Source: Sulfurovum sp. | Lineage (GTDB): Bacteria; Campylobacterota; Campylobacteria; Campylobacterales; Sulfurovaceae | Assembly: GCA_030826885.1 (NCBI GenBank) | Contig: JAUUDF010000029.1 | Span: 1 to 57,525, forward strand | Reading direction: 5' to 3' | DNA length: 57,525 nt | Part shown: piece after piece, positions 8,474 through 18,268 of the stretch | Numbering within the stretch: the first letter of the stretch is position 1 | Layout: every line of letters starts with the position of its first letter | Made by a program: the position numbers and the translations under genes | Notes under the pieces: model-generated | What the model was told of the DNA's origin: nothing | What the model saw: only the letters and a program-made list of their open reading frames with translations | Database searches by the model: none

Positions 8474-9644
8474 CCGGGTAGCGGGCAGAGAGCAAAATAA
8501 TAATTGCGGTACCGAGAATAATAAGACCAAAGTCACTGAGGGTCAGATCGACTGGCAGTCTTGAGGTACCATAGACATCTTCGGGTACAGAAATAATATC
8601 AAAAGTCTTTAACAGCCAGATGCCCAGAGCGCCAAGCAGTGTACCTGCAACGATGCCCGCACTGCCTATAATCACACCGAGTTTGAAGAAAATGGTTTTT
8701 ATCTCTTTCTGTGTTGCGCCGAGTGTACGCATGAGCGCAATCTCGCTTCGACGGCTCATGACTGTCATCAGCAGTGAGGAGACGATGTTGAGCGAAGCGA
8801 CAAGAATAATCAGCAAGAGAACAAGGAAAAGGGCTTTCTTCTCCATCTCCATGGCGGCAAAGAAGTTGCCGTTTTGCTGCCACCACCCTTCAATGATGGT
8901 ATTCTCGGGAAGCACTTTGCGTATCTTTTCTATCATTCCTCTGGGATCTTCAGTATAGATGTGCAGACCGTCATAGCTTTGCGGTTTGCGTTTGAGCAGC
9001 TTTTCAAACGCTTCAAGGGTGGTATAGATGATCGCTTTGTCATAGGCTTTGAGGCCGGAGTGGAATGTGCCGTCGACGACAAACCGTTTTTGCAGCGGCA
9101 TGGTGCCAAAACCTATGGCCTGCTGTTCGGAAAAGTAAAGCGTTATCTTGCGTCCTTTGGGTGCATCCATTTCGAAAGAGAGGGCATCTCCGATGATCGC
9201 TTTGAATTTGGTTGGACTCCTGCTCTCTTTCGCAGCTTCCCTGAATACCGGGTTCATGGCACTCTCTTTGGCAAAATCGACACCATAGAGCAGTGAACCC
9301 TGTACGGCACCCGCATTCCGGGTAATGACCTGCGTAGAGTAGTATGGACTGAATTTCAGTGCGGGAAACTGTGCATGCAGGGTTTCGATGAGTGTTTCGT
9401 TGACAGCATCTTCGCGCATAGGCAGTACCGTAAGCGGATAGTTCATGACAAAGAGACGTTTTTTGAACTCCTTTTGGGTTCCGTTCATAATGCCCATGGC
9501 GATCATGAGGACCATAACTCCTGCTGCAATACCGAGAAATGCGAGCATGCCGGAAATAAAGATAAAGGGATTTTCTCTGTCATATTTGAGGTAGTGACGA
9601 ATGATACGTCTGATAAAGCGATGGTTGGATGGAGTGCTGTTCAT
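8424..9644 (-). CDS. LolC/LolE-type lipoprotein-releasing ABC permease
   Basis: A 406-residue FtsX/MacB-fold permease. One N-terminal helix (FIFISGMLAFLGIAAGVMV) is followed by a periplasmic domain (about 50-260) and three C-terminal helices. The cytoplasmic coupling segment SRRSEIALMRTLGAT and the ending ARYPAKKAAQTDPLKVLRNE are hallmarks of LolC/LolE. It is expected to release lipoproteins from the inner membrane to LolA, which is encoded just beyond secA. No LolD ATPase is in the window. Start: the ATG at 9644 gives the usual basic N-terminus; an upstream ATG at 9674 adds ten unlike residues. It lies 90 bases downstream of secA on the same strand. Confidence 0.9.
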   Translation of the reverse strand: MNSTPSNHRFIRRIIRHYLKYDRENPFIFISGMLAFLGIAAGVMVLMIAMGIMNGTQKEFKKRLFVMNYPLTVLPMREDAVNETLIETLHAQFPALKFSPYYSTQVITRNAGAVQGSLLYGVDFAKESAMNPVFREAAKESRSPTKFKAIIGDALSFEMDAPKGRKITLYFSEQQAIGFGTMPLQKRFVVDGTFHSGLKAYDKAIIYTTLEAFEKLLKRKPQSYDGLHIYTEDPRGMIEKIRKVLPENTIIEGWWQQNGNFFAAMEMEKKALFLVLLLIILVASLNIVSSLLMTVMSRRSEIALMRTLGATQKEIKTIFFKLGVIIGSAGIVAGTLLGALGIWLLKTFDIISVPEDVYGTSRLPVDLTLSDFGLIILGTAIIILLSARYPAKKAAQTDPLKVLRNE

Positions 9645-9734
9645 ACTGTTTTCGCTCGGTTTATGGTGCGGCACATTGGCATGTCCGCTGTGTAAGCGTA
9701 CATTGCATCCGTGTGCCGACAGGGGTGCAGGACA

Positions 9735-12389
9735 TTATGCCTTTTGAGATGACAACACCCCTTTTTTAGGGCCGCTCTGTCCGCAGCAGTTTTTGTATTT
9801 TTTGCCGGAACCACATGGACACGGATCGTTTCGTTTGGGTTTTTTTGTCCCGGTGATAGGCTCAAGTTTGCTGCTGTCCTCTGCAATGGTCCCCTCTTCG
9901 AAGGACTGGTTGAGTACCGCATCGGCAGTGTCACTCTCAAGCTCTTCACGTATCTGCTCTACGGCAGCCTCTTCCTCTTCAGGACTCGAGAAGTCGAACT
10001 GCACCAGATGCAGTGTCTTGACCGCTTCGAACTTGATGCGCTGTACGAGGTCGGTAAAGAGTTTGAAGCTGTCCTGTTTGTATTCGGTAAGTGGGTCTTT
10101 CTGGTTGTATCCGCGAAGTCCGATACCGGTTTTGAGTACATCCATCTCATAGAGGTGGTCTCTCCACTGCGGATCGAGTACCTGCAGATAGATGATACGT
10201 TCGATCTCTTTACGCTGTTCGGGGTCGAGTACGCTCATTTTCTCTTCGTAGAGGTTCTCCATCATGCTCAGAACCATGTTGGCTATTTCATTCGCCTCTT
10301 TCCCTTTGAAGTCATCAGGGTTGACGTTGACAAGCAGTTCTTCTCTAATGAGTGCAGCAAGTCTTTCAATGTCGTAGTCCTCTTCCGGCATACCGTCAAT
10401 GATGCCGGCTTCGGCAAGCAGATGCTGTACATACTCTTCACGATTCTCTTTGATCTTTGCTTCAATATCGAACTTGGGGTCAAGCAACTGGTTTCTAAAG
10501 GCGTAAATGACTTTCCTTTGATGGTTGGCGACGTCATCATACTCAAGAATGTGTTTACGCGCTTCATAGTGCTGGTTCTCGACTTTTTTCTGTGCCTTTT
10601 CGACCGAACGTGTCACAATTTTGGAATCGATGTACTCTCCCTCTTCAACACCCAGACGGTTCATAATATTGCGTATCTTCTCTCCGCCGAAGATACGCAG
10701 CAGATTGTCATCGAGACTGAGGTAGAACTGGCTCTCTCCCGGATCACCCTGACGACCGGAACGTCCTCTGAGCTGGTTGTCGATACGGCGTGATTCATGT
10801 CTCTCCGTACCCAGAATCGCCAATCCGCCAAGTTCGCGTACTTCATCGTCTATTTTGATGTCGACCCCACGTCCGGCCATGTTGGTTGCGACAGTAACGG
10901 CACCTTTCTGCCCTGCGTTTTTAATGATTTCGGCTTCCTGAAAGTGGTTTTTTGCATTAAGGACATTGTGGGGGATCTTCTCTTTTTTCAGACGCTCATG
11001 AATCATTTCGGATTTCTCGATGGAAGCGGTACCGATGAGGACGGGTTGACCCTTCTCGTGGTATTCTTTGACTTTGCGTACAACCGCATCGAGTTTTTCT
11101 TTTTCGGTGTTGTAGATAAGGTCGTTCTTGTCCACTCTGCGTACCGGTACATTCGTCGGTATGGAGATGACATCGAGTCCGTATATCTGGGAAAATTCGG
11201 TCGCTTCGGTCTGTGCAGTACCGGTCATACCGGCAAGCTTGTCATAGAGTCTGAAGTAGTTCTGGTAGGTGATCTCCGCAAGGGTTTGTGACTCTTCCTG
11301 GATTTCGACACCCTCTTTGGCTTCGAGAGCCTGATGGAGTCCTTCGGAGAAGCGTCTCCCTTCGCTGAGTCTGCCGGTAAATTCATCTACAATGACAATC
11401 TCGCCGTCCTGCACCACGTAGTCGACATCTTTTTCAAAAAGATAGTGTGCCTTGAGTGCCTGATCGAGATGATGTGAGAGCGCGGCATTTTCAAGGGAGT
11501 AGAGGTTGCCTACCTCGAAGAGATCCTGCGCTTTTTGCAGTCCCTGTTCGGTCATAACGATGGTACGGTTCTTCTCATCGACGATAAAGTCACCGGTCAT
11601 TACTTTGTCTTCGCCCGGTTTGGCGGGAAGTTCCTCGCCTTTTTCCATCTGTTTGGCAATTTCGTTGGCTTTGGCATAGTGATTGTGGTCGCGCTGTGTC
11701 GGGCCTGAAATGATCAGCGGTGTTCTCGCTTCATCGATGAGAATGGAGTCGACCTCGTCGACAATGGCATAGTTGTGCTCACGCTGTACCTTCTCTTCGA
11801 GACGAACTTTCATGTTGTCGCGCAGATAGTCGAAACCGTACTCATTGTTGGTACCGTAGGTGATATCGGCATCGTACTGTGCTTTTCGCTCCTGCTCTTC
11901 GAAAATGTCTGCGGTGATGCACCCGACACTGTAGCCGAGGAATTTGTAGAGCACTCCCATCTCTTCGGAGTCACGTTTGGCAAGGTAGTCGTTGACGGTA
12001 ACGACATGTACCCCTTTGCCTGTCATGGCATTGAGTACCACGGCGAGAGTGGCGACGAGGGTTTTCCCTTCACCGGTCTTCATCTCGGCGATGTTGCCGT
12101 CATGCAGTACCATACCTCCGACCATCTGTACATCGTAGTGACGCATACCAAGCGTTCGTTTGCTCGCTTCACGGGTAATGGCAAAGGAGTCATAAAGAAC
12201 GTCGTCGAGGGTTTTCTCTCCGCTGTTGACCTGCTCTTTAAGTGCATTGAATGCAGCCTGGAGCTCCTCATCACTCATCGGTTTATAGGTGCTTTCAAGT
12301 GCATTGATCTTTTGCACTCTTTTCATATAGTTTTTGACAATACGGTCGTTTTGTGTACCGACCACTTTTTGGAACAGACTCTTGATCAT
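9735..12389 (-). CDS. secA: Protein translocase motor SecA
   Basis: An 884-residue preprotein translocase ATPase. It has Walker [10 protein letters not shown] near residue 105, the [15 protein letters not shown] segment (motif II), the TGTAQTEA region, and [12 protein letters not shown] plus [11 protein letters not shown] from the second motor domain. The C-terminus is the SEC-C zinc motif [14 protein letters not shown], which binds SecB and phospholipid in homologs. Length is normal for the family. A GAAGA-type ribosome site directly precedes ATG 12389. The downstream partner is the LolC/E permease, and lolA is divergent; this neighbourhood matches my memory of Campylobacter. Confidence 0.98.
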   Translation of the reverse strand: MIKSLFQKVVGTQNDRIVKNYMKRVQKINALESTYKPMSDEELQAAFNALKEQVNSGEKTLDDVLYDSFAITREASKRTLGMRHYDVQMVGGMVLHDGNIAEMKTGEGKTLVATLAVVLNAMTGKGVHVVTVNDYLAKRDSEEMGVLYKFLGYSVGCITADIFEEQERKAQYDADITYGTNNEYGFDYLRDNMKVRLEEKVQREHNYAIVDEVDSILIDEARTPLIISGPTQRDHNHYAKANEIAKQMEKGEELPAKPGEDKVMTGDFIVDEKNRTIVMTEQGLQKAQDLFEVGNLYSLENAALSHHLDQALKAHYLFEKDVDYVVQDGEIVIVDEFTGRLSEGRRFSEGLHQALEAKEGVEIQEESQTLAEITYQNYFRLYDKLAGMTGTAQTEATEFSQIYGLDVISIPTNVPVRRVDKNDLIYNTEKEKLDAVVRKVKEYHEKGQPVLIGTASIEKSEMIHERLKKEKIPHNVLNAKNHFQEAEIIKNAGQKGAVTVATNMAGRGVDIKIDDEVRELGGLAILGTERHESRRIDNQLRGRSGRQGDPGESQFYLSLDDNLLRIFGGEKIRNIMNRLGVEEGEYIDSKIVTRSVEKAQKKVENQHYEARKHILEYDDVANHQRKVIYAFRNQLLDPKFDIEAKIKENREEYVQHLLAEAGIIDGMPEEDYDIERLAALIREELLVNVNPDDFKGKEANEIANMVLSMMENLYEEKMSVLDPEQRKEIERIIYLQVLDPQWRDHLYEMDVLKTGIGLRGYNQKDPLTEYKQDSFKLFTDLVQRIKFEAVKTLHLVQFDFSSPEEEEAAVEQIREELESDTADAVLNQSFEEGTIAEDSSKLEPITGTKKPKRNDPCPCGSGKKYKNCCGQSGPKKGVLSSQKA

Positions 12390-12567
12390 TCTTCTCTTGC
12401 CTCATGTTAAATTCCGATTATTCTATCCAAAAAGTGATTAATCCTCCGTTAGGCTTGCTGTGCCGCAATTGTTACACATTTTTATGTGATGATTCCTCAA
12501 CCCGTTTCAAGTACGGATAGGGTATATTATTATGATATGTATTTGTCATTTCGCAAGGAATAGAATT

Positions 12568-13092
12568 ATGAAAATGGGATTTGTATTCTTGTTGCTCGGC
12601 TGTGTTGTGTATGCTGCGGGTATTACGCTGCCGGAACATTTTGGTGCACATTTTTCACAGACGGTTACCAACCCCCAGAACAAGGTCATACATTACAGCG
12701 GAAAGGTACTGTTTTCCGACAAGAGACATTTGAAATGGATCTATCTGAAACCGACTCGAAAAGAGGTGTGTACTGACGGCAAAGAAGTACTGGTGGTCGA
12801 CCACGACCTGGAACAGACCTCGGCATACCGCATTGAAAAAGGCTTTGACCTGGCTCATATAATCGCTCAAGCGAAACCCTATAAACCGCACATTTACGTG
12901 ACTGAATATGCCGGGAGACAGTATACCCTGAAAGTGGATGAAAAAGGTAGGCTGCAGAGTGTGGCATACTATGACGACCTTGATAACAAAGTACAGATAC
13001 TCTTTACCCGTATGCGGTATGGAAAGGGAAGTCTACCCCCTGAACAGATGCGATGCAACTACCCTGCCGGCTACGATATGATACGAGGATGA
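12568..13092 (+). CDS. lolA: LolA-like outer-membrane lipoprotein carrier
   Basis: A 174-residue secreted periplasmic protein. A short signal peptide (MKMGFVFLLLGCVVYAAG) precedes a LolA half-barrel. FSQTVTNPQNKVIHYSGKV, KWIYLKPTRKEVCTDGK and VLVVDHDLEQTSAYRI match the typical order: strand-rich N-terminus, W-x-Y/L-x-x-P, then D-x-x-L-x-Q. It would carry lipoproteins released by the LolC/E permease to the outer membrane. I chose ATG 12568, with AAGGAA seven bases upstream, over an in-frame upstream ATG at 12532. Sequence divergence is normal for epsilonproteobacterial LolA. Confidence 0.85.
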   Translation: MKMGFVFLLLGCVVYAAGITLPEHFGAHFSQTVTNPQNKVIHYSGKVLFSDKRHLKWIYLKPTRKEVCTDGKEVLVVDHDLEQTSAYRIEKGFDLAHIIAQAKPYKPHIYVTEYAGRQYTLKVDEKGRLQSVAYYDDLDNKVQILFTRMRYGKGSLPPEQMRCNYPAGYDMIRG

Positions 13093-13096
13093 ACGG

Positions 13097-13654
13097 ATGA
13101 ACGAACTCATACAGAAAATCAGCAGTGATCCGCTTTTGATGCTCAGTGCGGCGGTAGGGGTGGTTGTCATCCTTTTTGTGGTACTGGTGGTAATTATTGC
13201 CGCTATGCGCATTAAAACCTATAAAGACCGATATATCAATACTGCATTGGAGAACAGGACGCAAAAAGAGCGCATCGATACACTTGAATATGAACTGAAG
13301 CGTTACCAGATGGACAATGCGCAGCAGGCACAGCTGCTTAAGCAGTTCGATGAAACCAAAAAGCGCCTTGCCGAGACAACTGATACGCTTGCTGCTGTAC
13401 GCAAGGAGCTTGGAGAGACACAAAATCTGCTTGCGCGTACAAAAGCACAGCTTGAAAGCACAGAGGCAATGCATGCCGCTCTCAAAGAGGAACACGTACA
13501 CCTCAAAGAGCGTCTGGATAATCTGCATGAGGATAATAACAAGCTTCGTGTCAACAATGCACGTTTGCTGATGAAACTCGAAACAGGTGAACAGCTTGCG
13601 GCACATATGAAACAGCGAAGAGGAACCGGTATGTCAGAAGAAGAGGATAAATAG
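13097..13654 (+). CDS. Single-pass membrane coiled-coil protein
   Basis: 185 residues of unknown function. Residues 14-37 form one strong membrane helix (AVGVVVILFVVLVVIIAAM). From about residue 45 to 170 the chain is a continuous heptad-rich coiled coil with almost no Pro or Gly, and the last residues are charged. It starts four bases after the lolA stop, so it is translationally close to lolA, and it may have an envelope scaffolding role. That role is inferred from architecture and neighbourhood only. Confidence 0.75.
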   Translation: MNELIQKISSDPLLMLSAAVGVVVILFVVLVVIIAAMRIKTYKDRYINTALENRTQKERIDTLEYELKRYQMDNAQQAQLLKQFDETKKRLAETTDTLAAVRKELGETQNLLARTKAQLESTEAMHAALKEEHVHLKERLDNLHEDNNKLRVNNARLLMKLETGEQLAAHMKQRRGTGMSEEEDK

Positions 13655-13758
13655 TGTTACTTTTTTTTTATGCAGGGAGTTTTGTTGTTTTTTAAATTGT
13701 ATCTTATGATAAAATGCACAGTGCATGTTAGACACTTTCCAGAATATGAAGGGTTTTA

Positions 13759-16068
13759 ATGGAAACATCAGTGAAGTTCAATAACAGATTAGAATATGAC
13801 ACAATGGGTTTTCTTTACCTTTCACTTCCTATACAGCTGATAGGGCAGCTTTTAGGTGCTTTTTTATTGAGTGCAATGGAATTCACTGTAGTCGATACGG
13901 AAACAGTTGGTGTTTGGCTTCTGTTGAATATTGTGATGTTTCTGTATCGTTTTTACCATTATCAGCTTTTCAAAAAAGTACCTGAAACAGAAAAACATCG
14001 TCATGTGACACTCTGGCTGCACCGTTACTATACGAATGTCTTGATCAGCGGTATTATATGGGGAAGCAGCGCCTTTTTATTATTCCCTGATAAAGCGCTG
14101 CTAAATCAATTTATTCTTTTATTGTTCTTATTTGCCATCGGATTTACCTCAATGGGGGTTTTGGCAACAAAAAAGGATTTGCTGCTTGCATATGTTTCTG
14201 TAATGTATGGTCCTATACTGTGGCGTCTTTTTAGCATAGGGGATAATTTTTATACCCTGCTTGGGTATGCCATCATGGCATTGGTGCTCATTATGCTGTT
14301 AATCTCAAACTACTATGGAAAAACCATTGAAAAAGCATTGATTGAAAAACTCTATTTTGTAGATTTGAAAACCTCGCATGAAAAACTCAAAGAGCGCTTC
14401 TTTTCTCTTTTTGATCGTGCACCGGTCGGAATTTATTATTATGATGATGCAATGCGTATTGAAGATGTCAATCAATCATTCTTGACTATGAATAAACTGC
14501 ATGACAAAAAAGAATTTGTAGGTGTTTCGTTGAATGATATAGTTGAGAGCAGTAATTTTATAGACGTTCATCAAAAAGTTTTTGACGGAAAGACCGGGCA
14601 CTATAAAGGTCCCTTTGAGTTGCAGCACATGAAGGATTATCATAACACCCTTTATGTCGACATCTCAACTGTACCTATGTTCAACAATAACCATGAAATA
14701 GCCGGAGGTGTGACGATTGTAAACGATATTACTGCGGAAGTTACGGCAAAAGAGAAAATATTGCGCAATGCCTATTTTGATCTTTTGACCAATATTCCCA
14801 ATCGTACGTTTTTGCTGGACAAACTTCAAACGATTATTGATTCCAAAAAAATTACACACAATTATGCCGCACTACTTTTTTTGGACATCAATAACTTTAA
14901 GAAAATCAACAATACGTACGGTCATGATATTGGAGACAAGGTCATAAAGAAAGTCGTATACCGGATAGATGAAGTGTTGGGAGGGAAAGAGACATTTGCA
15001 AGAGTCGGTGGTGACAAATTCGTTATTTTAATATCCAGAGTGGGTAAGACGGAAGAAGAATCAAAGCAATATGTTTTGGAATATGTGGACAAACTACATC
15101 AAACATTTTCGAATGCATTAGATGTTTTTGGAAAGGCACATTATATAAGTTTTTCTGTGGGGTCAGTGATTTTCAGTCAAACAGATGACAGTGCTTTTGA
15201 TATTTTCAAAAAGTCTGAAACTGCGATGTATGAAGCAAAGGTCTCCTCCAACAACCGTGTGCAGTTTTATGAAAATAAAATGAGTGATAAGATCACCGAG
15301 GAGTTATTGCTTGAAAACGGCATACCCCGGGCAGCGAGGAATGATGAATTCACAATCTATTATCAACCGCAACTTGACGTGGAAACAGGGAAAATCATTG
15401 GTGCTGAAGCATTAATACGGTGGAATCATCCTGAAAAAGGTCTTGTGATGCCAACGGAGTTCATACCGCTTGCCGAAGAGAGTGGAAAAATTATTCAAAT
15501 TGGAGACTGGGTATTTAAAAAAGTATTCAAGGATGCACATGAGATTATAGAGGGAATGAATGGTTTTCCTTTAAAGCATATTGCTATCAATGTCAGCACG
15601 GTTCATTTTATGGATCCGCATTTTATTGAAAACCTGTTGCTGCTTGTTCAGGAATATAATGTTGACCCTCACTGGTTTGAATTGGAAATTACCGAAAGCG
15701 GTATTATGAGAAATATTCATGATGCTGCTGAGAAGATACGGAAATTAAAAAGTTTCGGTTTTACTTTTTCTATTGATGATTTTGGTACAGGACATTCATC
15801 ACTTGCCTACTTGAAAGAACTTCCTGTAGATGTGATCAAAATAGATCAGTCGTTTATTAGGCAGATGAATGCAGATGATGAAAAACTTGTTGAGGTTATT
15901 GCATCTATTGGTAAAAAGTTTAATATGGATGTTCTGGCTGAAGGGGTAGAAACGGAAAGTGCGTTACGTTATCTTAAAACAATAAAGTGTAATACATATC
16001 AGGGATTTTACTCGTATGAACCCCTGATTTTCGATGAGTTTGTCTCCATTGCCAAGAGTGCCGGATAA
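13759..16068 (+). CDS. Membrane PAS-GGDEF-EAL c-di-GMP protein with GGDKF site
   Basis: 769 residues. About five to six membrane helices (20-195) lead into a PAS domain (about 210-330), a GGDEF domain (about 335-500) and an EAL domain (about 515-765). The cyclase signature is GGDKF (417-421), where the catalytic Glu is replaced by Lys, so cyclase activity is doubtful. The EAL domain looks active: EAL at 550-552, NVST, ELEITESG, DDFGTGHSS, KIDQSF and EGVET all retain metal and substrate residues. The likely role is c-di-GMP hydrolysis, controlled by the PAS and perhaps the GGDEF domain. Its bases are visibly more AT-rich than its neighbours. AAGGG precedes the ATG. Confidence 0.93.
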   Translation: METSVKFNNRLEYDTMGFLYLSLPIQLIGQLLGAFLLSAMEFTVVDTETVGVWLLLNIVMFLYRFYHYQLFKKVPETEKHRHVTLWLHRYYTNVLISGIIWGSSAFLLFPDKALLNQFILLLFLFAIGFTSMGVLATKKDLLLAYVSVMYGPILWRLFSIGDNFYTLLGYAIMALVLIMLLISNYYGKTIEKALIEKLYFVDLKTSHEKLKERFFSLFDRAPVGIYYYDDAMRIEDVNQSFLTMNKLHDKKEFVGVSLNDIVESSNFIDVHQKVFDGKTGHYKGPFELQHMKDYHNTLYVDISTVPMFNNNHEIAGGVTIVNDITAEVTAKEKILRNAYFDLLTNIPNRTFLLDKLQTIIDSKKITHNYAALLFLDINNFKKINNTYGHDIGDKVIKKVVYRIDEVLGGKETFARVGGDKFVILISRVGKTEEESKQYVLEYVDKLHQTFSNALDVFGKAHYISFSVGSVIFSQTDDSAFDIFKKSETAMYEAKVSSNNRVQFYENKMSDKITEELLLENGIPRAARNDEFTIYYQPQLDVETGKIIGAEALIRWNHPEKGLVMPTEFIPLAEESGKIIQIGDWVFKKVFKDAHEIIEGMNGFPLKHIAINVSTVHFMDPHFIENLLLLVQEYNVDPHWFELEITESGIMRNIHDAAEKIRKLKSFGFTFSIDDFGTGHSSLAYLKELPVDVIKIDQSFIRQMNADDEKLVEVIASIGKKFNMDVLAEGVETESALRYLKTIKCNTYQGFYSYEPLIFDEFVSIAKSAG

Positions 16069-16119
16069 TTAAAGTGATTTGGTGTAAACTTCGGGTAAAA
16101 ATCACCCAAGGAAACCGAA

Positions 16120-16479
16120 ATGGCAGAAAAAATTACTATTTGGCACAACCCCCGATGCAGTAAATCACGGAATACAGCAAAGCTGCTGGAAGAGAAAGGC
16201 ATAGAAGCAGAAATTGTCAAATATCTTGATACCCCGCCAAGCAAAGAGGAGATAAAAGAAGTCCTCAAGATGCTCGGTATCTCTGCAAGAGAGCTTATGC
16301 GTACAAAAGAAGCGATATACAAAGAGCTTGGGCTCAAGGATGTTGAAGACGAAGAGAAGCTCATTGAGGCAATGGCACAATATCCAAAGCTGATAGAAAG
16401 ACCTATCGTCATCAAAGACGGCAAAGCGGCGATAGGCAGACCGATAGAGAAGGTCGTTGCGCTGCTTGAGGGCAAATAG
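16120..16479 (+). CDS. ArsC/Spx family arsenate reductase-like protein
   Basis: 119 residues with a thioredoxin-like fold of the glutaredoxin-coupled ArsC family (YffB/ArsC). The redox cysteine is Cys13 in NPRCSKS, and ERPIVI with a GRP near residue 105 supplies the Arg residues that bind arsenate in ArsC. No ars operon genes are nearby, so a true arsenate role is uncertain; several family members have other or unknown functions. The ribosome site AAGGAAA lies six to seven bases before the ATG. Confidence 0.88.
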   Translation: MAEKITIWHNPRCSKSRNTAKLLEEKGIEAEIVKYLDTPPSKEEIKEVLKMLGISARELMRTKEAIYKELGLKDVEDEEKLIEAMAQYPKLIERPIVIKDGKAAIGRPIEKVVALLEGK

Positions 16480-16507
16480 TACTTTGTCTGAAACATAGCT
16501 CTCTACA

Positions 16508-16537
16508 GTGGAGGTTGTCGAGAGACAGCATCTCCAC
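16508..16537. other. Stem-loop between arsC and ABC-F gene
   Basis: GTGGAG (16508-16513) pairs exactly with CTCCAC (16532-16537), and an inner TTGTC/GACAG pair closes a GAGA loop. There is no T run after it, so it is at best a weak terminator or an mRNA-end stabiliser. Confidence 0.4.
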
Positions 16538-16612
16538 GTTCTACATTCAATACATTATGTTAAAATGCCACCCATAAAATTGTTCATACAATCTAAATAA
16601 AAGGAGACTGTT

Positions 16613-18208
16613 ATGCTCAGTACAGTCAATCTGACACAGCGCTACGGAAAGAGAGTCCTTTTCGACAAGATCAATATTACCCTCGACGTAGGCAAACGTT
16701 ACGGACTCATCGGTGCCAACGGAGCAGGGAAGTCCACTTTCATGAAGATCCTTGCCGGTGAAATTGAACCAAGCGAAGGAGAAGTGCAGCTTCAGCCCGG
16801 GCTCAAACTCGGTATGCTCAGCCAGAACCAGTATGCATTTGAGGACTTTACCCTTAAAGATGCCGTCCTTTACGGAAACAAGAAACTCTACGATGCCCAG
16901 AAAGAGAAAGAGAAGCTCTACATGGAAGGTGACTTTGAGAGTGATGAAGTCAACAACCGTCTGGCGGAATTGGAGATGATCTGTGCCGATGAGGACCCAA
17001 CCTACGAGAGTGATGTCAAAATAGAAAAACTGCTCACAACACTCGGATTTCCCGTAGAGCAGCACAACGACCTGATGAGTTCACTCACCGGCGGGGACAA
17101 GTTCAAAATTCTTTTGGCTCAGGTGCTTTTCCTCAAGCCTGACGTTCTTCTGCTTGACGAGCCTACCAATAACCTCGACATGGAGACCATTGCCTGGCTC
17201 GAAGAGGAACTAAAGCGCCATGAGGGTACGCTACTTGTTATCTCACACGACAGACACTTTCTCAATGGTGTCGTGACACATATTCTTGATCTTGACTTCC
17301 AGAACATACGTGAGTTTACCGGTAACTACGACGAGTGGTACATTGCCGCAAACCTCATTGCCAAGCAGGCTGAGGCAGACAGAAACAAGGCGCTCAAAGA
17401 GAAAGAGGAGCTTGAGAAGTTCATTGCCCGTTTCTCCGCCAACGCCTCCAAAGCCAAGCAGGCAACCTCACGACAGAAACAGCTTGACAAGCTCGATGTG
17501 GGGGAGATAAAACTCTCCTCACGTCGTGACCCTTCCATTATGTTCCGTCCGCACCGTGAAATAGGCAATGAAGTGCTTGAAGTCAAGGGTATCTCCAAAA
17601 GCTACGGCGATGAGAAGGTGCTCGAAAACATTACCTTCAAGGTCAACAAAGGCGACAAGATCGCGCTTATCGGATCGAACGGGGTAGGGAAGACCACGCT
17701 GCTGGAGATTCTTATGGGCAATCTCGAAGCGGATAGCGGCAGTTTCAATTGGGGGCAGACCGTGACTACCAGCTATTTCCCGCAAAATACCACCGATGTG
17801 GTAACCGGTGATGTCGAACTGCCGCAGTGGATACAGGGGTTCGATGCCAAGTGGCATATTGATGACATAAGAAAGACACTCGGACGTATGCTCTTTAGCG
17901 GAGAGGAGCAGAAGAAAAAAGTCGATGCCTGTTCAGGGGGTGAGAAGCACCGTGTTATGATGAGTAAAATGATGATGGACAGCGCCAATTTCCTTGTCAT
18001 GGATGAGCCGAACAACCATCTCGACCTCGAAGCGATCGTCGCACTTGGCGAGGCACTGCACCGTTACGAGGGTGGTGCGATTGTGGTCTCACATGACCGT
18101 GAGCTCATCGATGCCTTTGCCAATCGCATCATTAAACTCAATGATGACGGAACAGTGACTGATTTTGAAGGCAACTATGAGGAGTTTGTGGAGAAGTATG
18201 GAAAGTAA
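16613..18208 (+). CDS. ABC-F family ATPase, YbiT type
   Basis: A 531-residue soluble ABC-F protein with two nucleotide-binding domains and no membrane segment. The first domain has GANGAGKST, a variant signature SLTGGDK and LLLDEPTNNLD. The second has GSNGVGKTT, CSGGEKHRV and LVMDEPNNHLD. The linker (about 240-310) is a charged helical pair rich in Lys and Glu, as in translation factors that bind the ribosomal E site. Overall order and the MLSTVNLTQRYGKR start match YbiT. The ribosome site AAAGGAGA precedes the ATG. Tandem hairpins follow the stop. Confidence 0.93.
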   Translation: MLSTVNLTQRYGKRVLFDKINITLDVGKRYGLIGANGAGKSTFMKILAGEIEPSEGEVQLQPGLKLGMLSQNQYAFEDFTLKDAVLYGNKKLYDAQKEKEKLYMEGDFESDEVNNRLAELEMICADEDPTYESDVKIEKLLTTLGFPVEQHNDLMSSLTGGDKFKILLAQVLFLKPDVLLLDEPTNNLDMETIAWLEEELKRHEGTLLVISHDRHFLNGVVTHILDLDFQNIREFTGNYDEWYIAANLIAKQAEADRNKALKEKEELEKFIARFSANASKAKQATSRQKQLDKLDVGEIKLSSRRDPSIMFRPHREIGNEVLEVKGISKSYGDEKVLENITFKVNKGDKIALIGSNGVGKTTLLEILMGNLEADSGSFNWGQTVTTSYFPQNTTDVVTGDVELPQWIQGFDAKWHIDDIRKTLGRMLFSGEEQKKKVDACSGGEKHRVMMSKMMMDSANFLVMDEPNNHLDLEAIVALGEALHRYEGGAIVVSHDRELIDAFANRIIKLNDDGTVTDFEGNYEEFVEKYGK

Positions 18209-18257
18209 AACAGGCAGAGCCTGTTTTAAGAAAAGAGGTTAAGGAGCCTTCCTTAAC
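18207..18257. terminator. Two tandem perfect hairpins between convergent genes
   Basis: Hairpin 1 pairs AAAACAGGC (18207-18215) with GCCTGTTTT (18219-18227) around an AGA loop, and starts inside the ybiT-like stop codon. Because the arms begin with A and end with T runs, it works as an intrinsic terminator in either direction. Hairpin 2 pairs GTTAAGGA (18238-18245) with TCCTTAAC (18250-18257) around GCCT. Together they separate the ABC-F gene from convergent yebC. Confidence 0.8.
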
Positions 18258-18268
18258 ACGCAGGTGTC

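Noticed and set aside
10008-10793. 261-codon plus-strand frame inside secA
   Set aside because: Antisense shadow; SecA motifs run through the other strand without a break.
16120-16479. Arsenic resistance operon
   Set aside because: Only one ArsC-like gene is present; no ArsR, ArsB or Acr3 is nearby.
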